This document shows positions 48,683 through 60,029 of a DNA stretch of 64,000 nucleotides, one piece after another (positions within the stretch are counted from its first letter, which is position 1; every line of letters starts with the position of its first letter). The position numbers and the translations under genes were made by a program. The notes under the pieces were generated by a model that saw only the letters and a list, made by a program, of their open reading frames with translations, did not search any database and had not been told where the DNA came from. The stretch comes from Ampullaceana balthica (lineage: Eukaryota; Mollusca; Gastropoda; Lymnaeidae). The stretch is from the NCBI GenBank assembly GCA_944989445.1, contig CALYLW010000017.1, forward strand, positions 2,552,001 through 2,616,000. Direction: 5' to 3'.

Positions 48683-48939
48683 TAGGACCGCGGAAATTAA
48701 CGAATAATTTCTCGATTAATCGTTAAAATTTTAACGGTTGAAATTTTTTAAACGATTAATCGACCCACCACATATAAATGTACTGGAAGTCAAAAAGTAA
48801 AATATTTTGGCCGATAAATATAAACTGATTTCCGGACGATTACACGAACATTTTAATTTTAAACTATTGACTGACGTGAATGTTCAAAATGTTGATAAAG
48901 GTTATTGTTCCAATTTAGAGAAATCGTTTGCCTACCATG

Positions 48940-49130
48940 CAATGTTCCTTCTAAGTCTAAGCTTCGTTGGTCCATGTGCAAAGTTAAGAAAAAGCAACAA
49001 CTCGTGTGCAAATTTGCACAATGTCAATTTTGTGTGCAATATTTTACAAAATTTACTGCGTGGTGATTCTAAACTCCTGCGTGGCGTCGGCCAAATATCT
49101 GCGCAGATATGCTGCTTAAAGGGAAAGTTG
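48940..49130. mobile_element. CAATGTTCC hAT-type MITE with perfect 8-bp duplication
   Basis: Ends CAATGTTCCTTCTAAG and CTTAAAGGGAAAGTTG. Flanked on both sides by CTACCATG (48932-48939 and 49131-49138), a perfect 8-bp target-site duplication. Confidence 0.92.
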
Positions 49131-49373
49131 CTACCATGGTTCTATAACTTCGCTTACATATCACCTGCAAACCAAACATCCACGACGAAATCGGAAACTT
49201 CAGCTGAGACAATCTAAAGCTATGTGAACTATTGTTCAGCTCATGACTTGAACAAAATACATGGAATGTCAACACACTTTGTCTGTTTGCGTTGTTAGTT
49301 AAAAGGTGTCATATAAAGAAGACATTTCAGTGTTATTTCGATTTTAGTCAAGTATTTTAATAAATGTTATGAC

Positions 49374-51041
49374 TGTGACGAAATTTATGGAGTCAAACTC
49401 ATCTGCGCACGGGAAAATGAAAACTCACTATCGTCTGACCCGAAAACGTCAACAATGCAGCGACTCGACCTGATTAGGCATGCCCCAGAATCATGCGACA
49501 GGTCACGGTTGCATGACTGAGAAACAACAAGTAACATCCAATCAGAAAAGGGATGAGTATGCTACCCATCGGGTATAAAGGGCAAGGCAAACCAAATAGC
49601 ACCCTCTTTTCCGCCCAAGACGTCAGCCGAATGCAGTGACCGTGTGACCATCATTCACCCCACTGTATCCGCTTACATCCTTGCAGCGAGTGAGCCGACA
49701 TTGGTTTCGAGCCAGAATCCATGTAAGTTGAACTCCAGCTTTGTTCCCTCGTATTTGTATATATAATTCATTCATGTAATTATCTAAATGTCAACCCGTG
49801 TAGAATGCTATGCTGAAATTATTGAAGTGTGTTAACCCCGTGATCTCCGCACGACGCCACGTGCAAGATTTGAATATCCTATGTTTATTTCTTAATTATG
49901 ATTACACGCGCTCCCTCAAACAGATGGACCACGTTGTATTTGCGTGTAGTGTATAACATTACTATATTTTGTACCTCACTCCACTTACGAGGTGTCCGCC
50001 AGTTAGAGCTGCGCCCGTGGTGGTAGAGATGAGATACTGATTTCATTCTCGTATTGTGTAAATATATTACATGCTAAATTTGTTTATATCAATCTATTTT
50101 AATTCCCTTTTGGCACCCTGCTCTGAAGGCTCGGCAGCCAGAAGGATAGATTAAAGCAGACAAAGTAGAGAAACTACACATATACGTTTTCTATTTTTAG
50201 TCTGGTTTCTATGCACCCGCCAGTACCGGGAGAAGTGTTTCTATGCACCCGCCAGTACCGGGAGAAGTGTTTCTATGCACCCGCCAGTACCGGGAGAAGT
50301 GTCGTTAACCTTCAGGACCAAGAGCTGGACCCACCGCTGTTCCAAGCGACTTGGACTGTCAACCTACCTCAGCCCTGCACCATCGACAGGAACCTGAGAA
50401 CACCTCAACAGTTACCAGTATTACGTCCAACGTAAACTGATGCCGACAAACGCACGTTGCGTATGTCGAAGCCTATCCGTATAAACACACTATACGTATA
50501 GAAGCCGGTCATTCACACTTCCGTGATCACCGAAGTCACCTGGAACCATAGGTGAGCAGTATACCGAGCTTAAGGAACCAAACGATTCAGCTAGAGGGAC
50601 CCTGCAGAACCAAACACACACACGTCAGCACTGACGGAGCCGTGTGTGGGGCAGCACTACCCAGCTGAACGCTTCATCACACCTACTGACCAGGGGAGCG
50701 TGCAGAACCAACCGCTACACAGAGCGGGGCGCGACGACCCCATTGCAATTAAGTATACACACCATAAACATTCGGTTACAAGGATTAGCCTGGATGATGA
50801 TAAAGCTAGGTCAAAGAAGGGATAGTTAATTGATTATATTACTGTCATCATTTGGAACCAGTTTCCACTATTGTGTAATTTATGTAAATAAATTTATTGT
50901 TACATTTTTACACCCTTTGGTCTGTTGATATATCGATTGAGAGAGATCACTAAAGTGTATGCGTTGTGAGCGGGAGGGATTATTTAGACAATATACCCCT
51001 AGACAAACTTGCCAAACATACAACACATCTTTCTCGCCACA
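49374..51041. mobile_element. Solo LTR of a retrotransposon
   Basis: Begins TGTGACGAAA and ends TCTCGCCACA, giving the TG...CA termini (TGTG/CACA) of an LTR. It is flanked by ATGAC on both sides (49369-49373 and 51042-51046), a 5-bp target duplication. Inside are TATAAAG at 49574-49580, a possible splice donor ATG/GTAAGT at 49721-49728, three copies of a 32-bp tandem unit (about 50204-50300) and AATAAA at 50887-50892. No gag-pol coding, primer-binding site or second LTR is present. The internal open frames are short. Confidence 0.85.
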
Positions 51042-51147
51042 ATGACACCATAAATTTCAATTTTTGGCTTTAATCGAAATTAACGATTAATTAATCGTTA
51101 ATGTTTACAAATGTTACAAATTAAATTTAAATTAATCGTTTAAAGCC

Positions 51148-51150
<3 letters not shown>

Positions 51151-51192
<42 letters not shown>

Positions 51193-52266
51193 CTATGTAA
51201 ATTCTCGCTTTCACTGGCCTTACCACAGTAGTAACTGATTTATAGAAGTTTCAACTGTATTAATTGTTATCTTTTCCGTTATTTTCTTTGCTAACACCGT
51301 CAATTATGAGTTTGAAGAACGCCATTGGTGCTGATAGGTTATAGGAACGAATAACCGTGGATGTAAAGAAATAAATAATTATGAAACATGAAAATGGTGT
51401 TAGGTTATAAACCTGATGTGGTGCAGCATGAAAGAAATCAGCGATTCACAAAGGGAAGTAAGTGACAAATTTCCCATGATTGTTTTCTTGATAGGAAATT
51501 TTCAAAAAATTAATTTTATTTTACATTTATAAGGTTGTTTTCTTTTGCTTTATTAATAAATTAAGTACAACTATGCGTTTTATGAGGCAAACATCCTGAT
51601 GTTCATAAATAAAAAAAACAACAATACTTTCATCAAGGATCACATTGCCTCTGTTTCATTGATTTCAATGCTTTGGATTATTGCTATTTCAGGTTTCGAA
51701 CCACGTTCAGGAGTGAATAATTTCGTAACCCGAGGACCACTGCAAATTAAGATTTGAAATATTAATGGCAAAAGAGAAACAGTTATACTTTGGTAAAACT
51801 TCAAGATAGGAGAGTCACCTTTGCATGTTCGACATTCTTTGACAATGAGCTTACGGGCCCGTCAATTATCCCCCCCCCCGGACAAGGTGTGAGCCGCCAT
51901 CGCCATGTCAAACGGTCGGACCTGTCATTGTCTGGGATAGAGAGTGGGTAACAAGCGTATGGCACGTGTGCAGGGTTTCAGACTATTCAAATGTAGGTGC
52001 CCTAGCAACCCCCAACCTATATTAAAAATAAAAAATTAATAAACCTACTTTTGCGTTTGCGCACACAAGTTTTGTTCACTGTGTATGTTGATATTTCAAA
52101 AAAATATATGCAGAATTGACTGAGACAATCTACTGGATAAATTGTTAAATGAGATATTTAATTTTTGTGTTCTGTTTGTTTGTTGTTTTTTAAGTTAAAA
52201 ACTATGAAATTGGTGTTTTGGTTAAAATTACATTTCAAATTAAATATGAGCTTCAGTGCTCCCTCT
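51151..52266. other. Spacer with (TA)n start, nothing recognised
   Basis: 51151-51190 is a TA run. The rest is AT-rich with a C-run at 51871-51880. No gene or element found. Confidence 0.5.
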
Positions 52267-52714
52267 GGGGTCGTCCATAAATGACGTCACGCACCTTGGG
52301 GGACGGGGTACGGGGGGTCCACACAATTGTGACGAGGGGGAGCGGGGTGTTTGTGAAATGTGACATTCTTTTAAAAATTTCAACCTTTAAATAAAAGCTC
52401 CAGTTAAATATTTGAATTCTTACAATTTATCTTATGAAGTTTTACATGGCTTCACGCGTGTTACGATATTAGAGTGCAACTTTCAACTAAATACATACTT
52501 AAATGACAAAAAGGTGATTTGAAACATGCTCGTTTTCAAATAGAATATATACAGCTTTTATGGGGGTGGGGGGGGGTAAAGCTTTGTGAAATCATATTGG
52601 AAAACAAAAGGGAGGGGGGGGGTCTAATTTTTTGTGACGATGCGTGACGAGGGAATGGGGGGGGGGAGTGAAAAATCGGTAAAAATTGCGTACCGTCACT
52701 TATGTTCGGTCCCA
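52267..52714. mobile_element. MITE with GGGGTCGTCCATAAATGACG terminus
   Basis: Left end GGGGTCGTCCATAAATGACGTCACGC. The degenerate right end GTACCGTCACTTATGTTCGGTCCC is its inverted counterpart. The interior matches 56899-57283 (TTTAAATAAAAG, TCACGCGTGTTACGATATTA, AAATACATA). Longer relative of the elements at 5386 and 16354. Confidence 0.78.
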
Positions 52715-52869
52715 TAGGGGAGTGTGGGTCACACAGTTGTGATGATGTGTGACGAAGGGAGGGGTGTTTAAGAACTTTGACGTTACATCAAAGCGTGCAA
52801 CTTTAAATGAACCTAAATGTGGAAGAAAATCAGTAGCCCCGAGCCTAATGCTCCTCATAGGTCTTCCCG

Positions 52870-53510
52870 GAAGTTAAGACAGATTCAGTCTGTAAATGTT
52901 TGAAAATAATCAATACTGTTAGTTATGTCTCATATATAAGGGATTTATAGTCAAAAACTTTGTTTTTACGGGTTTGTTTTTTAAATCCCTTATATTAACT
53001 TCACCGCCGTCTCTCCCTGTCGTTCTGTCGTCATCTTATGGGCGGGCGGAAAAACAAAAGTAAAAAATGACCCACTTCCCGTGATCCGATCGAGCTGAAA
53101 TTTGGCACACGGACCCGTCTCACCTAACAATGTATCGTATCAAAATTTCAGATCGATCGAACGTACCATAATTAAATTTATGCCTTTTTAGTTTATCCTT
53201 ATATAACGTATGTAATTCAAACTCACTGTTTGTTTTTTCTTTTTTTCACGGGATTATTCAGTCACGCGTTGATGCGACCCATCGAAGTACCGGCGTGCTT
53301 TTGTTTACATTTTATGTGTCCCGCTGAGCTCGGTCAAGCGATCGGTGACCAGACTTTTCCCCTCCCCAGGGTTATGAAGCAAAGTTGAGTTAAGACAGAT
53401 TCAGTCTGTAAATGTTTGTCGCGTTTTAAAATAATCAATACTGTTAGTTATGTCTCATATATAAGGGATTTATAGTCAAAAACTTTGTTTTTACGGGTTT
53501 GTTTTATTAC
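52870..53510. repeat. Head-to-tail pair of the AAATCCCTTATATTA element
   Basis: 52874-52980 is the 3' end of one copy (AAGACAGATTCAGTCTGTAA to TTTTTACGGGTTTGTTTT). It is joined directly to a complete second copy, 52981-53510, starting TAAATCCCTTATATTAACTTC. The complete copy matches 3434-3985. Confidence 0.82.
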
Positions 53511-53807
53511 ATTGTTCCCTTTTCCAAAATTAAAATATCAGCTAAAACAATGACGTCATATAATATTTTTTAAAGCGCATCTTTAATTTGCACACCTTTT
53601 GATGCACACCTTATATTAAATATAAGATCAAACAATGACGTCATATAATACATTACATCCATACATACATACAGACAACGGGAATTATTTATATTGATTT
53701 CACGGGCTTTTGCTTATAGGCTTTGAAAACGGTTTTGCCGGATCTAAATCGCCCATAAAAACAGAAGTTTTAGCCTTCTTGGATAAATGGCTTTGATGGC
53801 TCTAGTG

Positions 53808-54015
53808 CAGTGATGGCGAACCTATGGCATGCGTACCACAGTCGGCACGCAGATTCTCATCTGCCAGCACGCGACTAAAATATTGCTTCCTTAATAAAAC
53901 CAGCTAAACCAAATCACCATTTTCGGGTTTAATTGGAGCATTGGCACTTTTCTATAAATAAGTCGATTTTGGCAGAATTTCGAGCATGCAGCCCCAAAAG
54001 GGTTCGCTACCACTG
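53808..54015. mobile_element. hAT-type MITE (CAGTGATGGCGAACCT)
   Basis: Ends CAGTGATGGCGAACCTATGG and AAGGGTTCGCTACCACTG are inverted repeats. CAGTG termini fit hAT. The flanking octamers CTCTAGTG and CTCTGCAT share only CTCT, so the target duplication is weak. Confidence 0.65.
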
Positions 54016-55029
54016 CTCTGCATGGTGTAACATGGCTTCGATCATCGATGCTTCCGGTAAAAAACTTGGGTTTGAGACTTCTTAGATATACTTGCTTAGT
54101 GCCTTCCACGATGACCTGGCTTTGATGCTTCTAGGATGACCTGGCATCGGTCGCAGGGTTTATTCAACAACTATTTTGGGGAAGAGGTTATCTTTTCTAC
54201 CTTATAAGTGCTCGAGGACTGTAATTATATAATCTAATATACATATTTACCATCCAGTCAGTGGCGTCACTAAGGGGGGGCGGGGGGGGCGGGCCGCCCC
54301 GGGTGACACCCATCAGGGGGTGACACCCGAGCCTAAAATTTTACTGTGTACGATTTTATGTCAGAAAAAAAAGATGACAAATTTTTTAATCTAGAAAAAA
54401 ATTAAGAAATACAATGAAATACGTTAAACGCGAAAATTCTTATTTAAAAAACTATCAGTTAACTTGCAAAAATAAAAAAGTCCCAACACACGAACAACAT
54501 TAAAACAAATTAAGAAAAAAAGAAAAGAAATAGTCGCAGCAGAGAGATCTTTACAAAAGGCTGGAATGAAAGAGTCAGTGTCTTCTGTTTTAAAAGATAT
54601 AAAGCCATTTGGGCTTGGACACACCGACAGCATGAACGATTCCCACCTCACGACTCCCTCCACCACAGTGGCGTGGGGGGGGGGAATACGATTTTTATCA
54701 TCCCCCCCCAAAGAAAAAAAATCAAAAGATGGGTTTTCTGTGTTGATGTTTTTCTTGAGGAAAATTATGATTTCAATGTCTTTGAGTTAATATTTTTTTA
54801 ATATATTTATTAAAGTCGTGAAAGCATAGATATGCATGTTTATATACAGGTAGTCCTCCGGTTACAACAGCCCCATCTCGACTTACGCTGTATAGTGCTT
54901 ACGAACGCGCCCCCGTAAAGAATAGTATTACGCGTTATTCCGTATTTAAAAAAAATTCATTAGGTAACGAATTCTTTTCTCTATTTGAAATAACAAAAAT
55001 TATTGAAAAATATGTTTGATTATTATTTC

Positions 55030-56801
55030 AACCTACATCTTTCGTTTGCGAATTTTTCAAATGGCGAATTTTTCAATCAAGTCAATAAAGCTCAGTAAGC
55101 TTACAAGTTCCTTTTCAATGCTCATTAGAGAGAGCATATTCAGCCTTTTTCGTCCCATGCAAATTCTAGCTCATTTTATATTCTTTTCAACTTTGAAAAG
55201 GATCGCTTGCAGCTGCAGTTTAATGTCATCATTGAAAGATAGATGCGAAGTGCCATGTGTACATTTGTAAAGGACTGTGTGAAATATAGCTCATTCAAAA
55301 GCAGCAAAATGTTTAGCTCTGTGCAAGTTTTTTGAGTTTCGCTTTGTGCTAATTCATTTTCCTTACCTTGAGCCTGGGGATGGACAATAACTTTTTAAAG
55401 AGTTCTGAAAATTGGACTAATTCTGAAGGTAAGCAGTCTTCGAAATTACTCATGAACCTACATGTGGAAGAAAATCAGAAGCCCCGAGCCTAGTGCTCTT
55501 TATGGGTCTTCCCGGAAGACCCCCTTAGCCATCTGGCCACCAAAGGGACGTAACAGCTGAGGACCCCCCCAAAAGCGGTCGCTTCTGAAGCGGCCACCTG
55601 GGCATGCAGGACATACAGTCGAAGATGCCTCCCACTAAGATGCCCTCACAAGGAGGTGGTGGAATTTCCTACTACGACCCGCTACCACTTTGGCGCCATC
55701 CCGGCAAAGCACACGGGTCTCCATGGTTAGGACCGCCGCAGACCGGGGGATCATCAAAGACCTACCTAGGGTGCAACTCCCACTGGAAGGTTTCCTCAGA
55801 GCTGGCGTCCAATGCGTTCTTCGCGGCACTTTTTGCTCATCCGTACTGGCGCTCCTGGCCCTAAACCGGCACCGCTCGATGGCGTTGCTAGTAAATTGAG
55901 GGGGGTGAAACGATTGCTTCGGATTTACCCGACCCCTTCTTTGAAATCACTTGAATGTTCTTCCATTAACTTGGCTGCTGCCCATCGGGTGGTGAAAGTG
56001 CTAAGCTCAGTTAGGTTTGTAAGAAAGCCAAATTTCTCATGGATGTATTTATCTACACCTAACCAATGTTGTAGGGCTTAAGAAAGTTTGTCAATGATTA
56101 CCAGAAATACCTCAATCTTGAATTTTTTTTAGAATACTGTTTTGTTGATGTCCCCTTATCAAACTGACGCTTTCTTTTTTGTTTGATAGTATTTAAGATT
56201 GTTTACATTGTTTTTACCACGGACTTTTCCTTTCCTTTGTCTTCATAGGAATAAAATTAATAATGCTATTTTTTACAAACTCAATGAGAGACTTCCTTTC
56301 TAAAATTGTTTCCCAAATTTCAAGTAAAATAGCGACTTCCAGTTGTTCAATTTCCTTTAGAAATCCTTCTTCTTCAAGTCGGCAGTCACGTGGCTGATTT
56401 TCATTCGTTGCTAATTCTTCCAGTGCTGCGATATTCTCATGATATGAGCTATTAACAGACCTTACAGCATAATGTCAGGCTGACCATCTTGTGTCAGACA
56501 AGGCTTTGTTAGCATGTATCAATTTCATATGTTTTTGAAGTACCTGTCAACGATGAGTAGATGCAACAAGTCGGGTATAAAGATTTTGCAGAAGACAAAA
56601 AAATCTGACCGCAGTAGGACAACCTGCTGCTCTTTTCCCAACCAAATTAAAGGAATGAGCTGTGCACGGCACATAATGAGCTACAATGCACTTCTCACGA
56701 AGAATAGCCTGGTTTCCGTTATACTTCCTACTCATTTGCAGCATTTCCGTATGACTGTCCAAGGCATTTTCAGGGATTCGTACACACATAATGATCTGCA
56801 T
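55030..56801 (-). pseudogene. hAT transposase remnant (DUF4371/hATC type), broken
   Basis: Two pieces are recognisable on the minus strand. 56547-56801 contains CIVAHYVPCTAHSFNLVGKR and ends ...LYTRLVASTHR, matching the central block of ZMYM-type hAT transposases (VPCxAHSLNLVG ... SSTHRW). 55060-55160 contains MGRKRLNMLSLMSIEKELVS and LIDLIEKFA, matching the C-terminal region near the dimerisation domain. Stops, frameshifts and an inserted GC-rich block separate them. The N-terminal zinc-finger part is not seen. Confidence 0.78.
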
Positions 56802-56898
56802 CTTTATTATACACTATAATTCATAAAAATGTTGGGGGCCCTGAAATTATTGGGGGCTTTAGCCCGTTCAGCCCCCCCCCCACATTTAATCCGCCATA

Positions 56899-57283
56899 GG
56901 GGGTGTCCATGCATCTGTAACGATGTGGTACGAGGAGGTGGGGGTTTAAGAAATGTGACGTCACATCAAAAAACGCAAAACTTTAAATAAAAGTTCCACT
57001 TAAATATTTGATTGTTTACCATTTATTTAATTACGTTTTCAATGACTTCAAGCGTGTTACGATATTACAGTGCAGACTTACCCTAAATACATATTTAAAT
57101 GACAAAAAATAATTTGCAACATGCTAATTTTTATTGAGAAAATACGGCTTGGGGTAGGGGTGTCAAAGATGTGTGACGTCATATTGTAAAAAGGGGTGGG
57201 GTCTAAGTTTTTGTGACAAAGTATGACGCTGGGGGGGGGGTAAAAATCGGCAACCTCGCGTGACGTCATTTATGGACGGCCCC
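56899..57283. mobile_element. MITE ending GGACGGCCCC, nested in hAT element
   Basis: The right end GCGTGACGTCATTTATGGACGGCCCC is typical of the family; the left end (GGGGGTGTCCATGCATCTGT) is degraded. The interior matches 52267-52714. Confidence 0.72.
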
Positions 57284-57958
57284 TTCAGTCGTGAAGGGGT
57301 GACACCATGAGCTACCGCCCCGGGTGACACCAACCCTAGTGACGCCTCTGCATCCAGTATAAAGGTCAAACTGCTTCCTTTACTTTTTTTTGTGCCTCTC
57401 CTCCAATTCTTGATGTGTTTTTTTTTAAATTTTATCAATATTGCTATATAAATAAGAGGCGTCACTTCGGGTGCGGGGGTCGCGGACCGTATTTGGGGAC
57501 ACCATTACAAGGGGTGACACCAAAGTGTAATATTCTGTATGTCCCGGTTATTCAGCAGGGGCAGATTCGAAGGAGGACTTTGGGATAAGTCTATGAGGGG
57601 GTGACACCAGTGGCGGAATTAGATTTGTCTGCGTGGGGGGAGGCAGGGGAGTTTCAGGGGGCGCCGCCAAATTTACTAATATCCTAGCATTGCATAAATA
57701 CTAATTATTAGCCTTCTATTTAGTAAATTTTCTAAATCATCGGATATTACAGTCAAACAGAATCAACATCATAAACAGAAATGTTTTTTAAAAAGTAACA
57801 TAAATCAATTTCAATAGTATATTTATTGATCTAAGAAATAAACTTAGTTTATGCGAATTTATATATATAGCCCTGAGCCCTATATAAATTGATTTCTACG
57901 TGATTTCATTGAAGCAAAACTATCTATCGTTGATTCAAAGTCAACGTTCTCAGCTAGC

Positions 57959-60021
57959 TCAGTTTCTATTGAAATTAATGCCAATCCAGACAGATGTTCG
58001 TTTGTCATTGTTGAGCGAAAATAATTTTTTGATAATTTTCAATCTACTGAAAGTTCTTTCAGCAGTAGCACTGCTAACACGAAGAGTCAAGTAAAGTTTA
58101 TATAGTATTGACAAATTAGGGCTAACTGATGCCGTTATTTTGTTTTTCAGTCCAGAATGGCAGAACCTCTTTAAGTTGTAGTTCACTAGATAGTTATGGA
58201 TGTATTTATGCATACAAATCTTTGAAGCTATCATATTCTACGATTGCTTATTCACGGTTAATGTCGTGTTTGTAAATTTCGCATACACTTCGAAATAATC
58301 TTTATTTCTTCCGAAATTTGTGATGGTTCAATACAATATAAATAAGTTACTGTGCTCCGAAAGTCATCAAATCGATCATCTATTTGTGTTACAAGTGTAT
58401 CCAAGATAGTGAAGTGCGTTTCAGATTTAAAGCGTGTAGTTGGATCACCAGCCTTTTCATCTCTGCTAAGTTCTCCTGCCGGCCTACCATACTTTTCTTT
58501 TTTGCAATTCGCTTTTCATTAAATTCTGTTTCAACATCTAGTTTGGAACAATTTTCGTTAATAAATGATTTGACATATATATTCAGAATTTCAAAAGCTT
58601 CATCGCTTCTCATTTCAACAAGCTTATTTCTTCCAACATCGATCAATTGTTTTGCAAATGCAATGTCAATGTCCTTGAGTTGCAAGCAGTTTGATAACAC
58701 GAAGATATTATCCAACAACTGTTGGACAAATAGCATCAGAAAAACAAAAGAATATATTGTTATTAAAACAGACAATTCCATAGCTTCTGCTCTGACACTT
58801 CCTTTATTTTCTGTTGATTCCCCTGAATTTATATCTTCCAGTGTGGCTAGGATAGCAGAGAATGATCCAACAATTGCATCAAATGCACGCTTACGGCTTG
58901 CCTATCTTGCATCAGAAAGTCGTTTCAGAGTATCTACTGTTGATTCATATTGAGATTTCTGATGTTCTTTAAGAGTATGTAGATGTGGTAAACTAGACGT
59001 AAGGAATGCATACGACTTTTCAGCTGTGCTGAAAAACAACTGTACACCACTGTTTTACATGCATTGCTTCGATGCAGAGGCGTAACAAGGGCGCTGAGGG
59101 CTAATCCTTCAATAATAAATTTATTCTGTATAATTTATTATTTTCCCTATTTCTCAAGGGTGCCAAAATGAATTAGCCAAAGGCGCGGAAAACCTAGCTA
59201 CGCTTCTGCTTCGATGGTAACCAAATTCAAAACATGGGCAAAACAATGAACATGGGGGAAAGTTTCTTTATCTGAGTTTGAAGGCCACTCTTAATTCCAG
59301 ACATCACAGATGCGCCATCGTATGCCTGTCCTCGACTGAGTGTGATATCGATGTTTCGTTTTTGTAGTTCCGTTAAAATATTCTCAGCAAATGCAGCAGC
59401 ATTGTTTTTTCCAAAGTATACAAGCCTACAAATCTTTCCACAACATGTCCTGATTTTAAAACTTTAAACGTAAAGAAACTGACATCTGATCAATTTTAGA
59501 TATCTCAATGGTTGAATCAATAATTAAAGAAAATAATTGGGCAGACTTAAATTCATTATCAAATGTCACCGATAATTCAGATGCCAGTGATTGAATTAAA
59601 TCATCTTGCACATCATGACTTAAATAAAGTTTCGTTTTTCTTTTCAAACTTTACATGACTGTCCAAAGGGTAATCATATTTGACTAATAAAGATAACAAT
59701 TCACGAAAATTTCCAGTATTTCTACAACTACCATCACTAAAGCAAGAATGTTATCTGTGTCCTCTGAATGGCAAGCCTTGTTTTGCTAAGAATAACGACC
59801 CGTCTATCATCCGTTTCAATACTTCTCTATTCTTTTTCACTTGGCGACGCTCCTGACTGATTAAACCAGATATTACAAATTACAGTCTCGTCATTTGAAA
59901 TCCGATATTTAGCAAGCCAATATTGTCGTATTGCAGTTTGGTGTTTTATTAGAAGTTTCGTGTTTAGCAATCTTTTTGTGTGTGTGCTATAGTGACACCT
60001 TTTAGTTTTAGTGTTCATCAA
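57959..60021 (-). pseudogene. hAT transposase pseudogene (DUF4371 and hATC)
   Basis: Read 5' to 3' on the minus strand: 59827-60021 includes a short segment (QYWLAKYRISNDETVICN) in the position of the N-terminal zinc-finger/TTF region. 59456-59647 has YLSHDVQDDLIQSLASEL and FSLIIDSTIEISKIDQMSV, matching DUF4371. 58389-58781 is middle sequence. 57959-58100 has LRVSSATAERTFSRLKIIKK, the hATC dimerisation motif. Frame changes and stops separate the pieces, so it cannot be functional. A small unrelated insertion lies at about 59072-59215. Confidence 0.85.
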
Positions 60022-60029
60022 GGGAGTCT

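Larger units (their letters stand above)
48683..51150. mobile_element. Composite hAT-type MITE carrying two nested insertions
   Basis: Same family as 11392-12182, in the opposite orientation. Left end TAGGACCGCGGAAATTAACG, right end TTAATCGTTTAAAGCCCTA. Unique host segments are 48683-48931, 49139-49368 and 51047-51150. Aligned with the other copy they read continuously, so 48940-49130 and 49374-51041 are insertions. AT runs flank both ends. Confidence 0.82.
54259..57350 (-). mobile_element. Degraded autonomous-type hAT element with perfect 8-bp duplication
   Basis: Ends CAGTGGCGTCACTAAGGGGG and CCAACCCTAGTGACGCCTCTG. CATCCAGT flanks both ends (54251-54258 and 57351-57358). It shares termini with the MITEs at 2506, 15504 and 57454, so it is a likely relative of their source. 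Transposase remnants read on the minus strand (see 55030-56801). The interior also holds a GC-rich block at about 55450-55900, probably a further insertion because its start (GAACCTACATGTGGAAGAAA) recurs at 52809, and a MITE at 56899-57283. Confidence 0.88.

Noticed and set aside
58384..58953. 189-codon + strand open frame
   Set aside because: Antisense shadow of the hAT transposase remnant on the minus strand.
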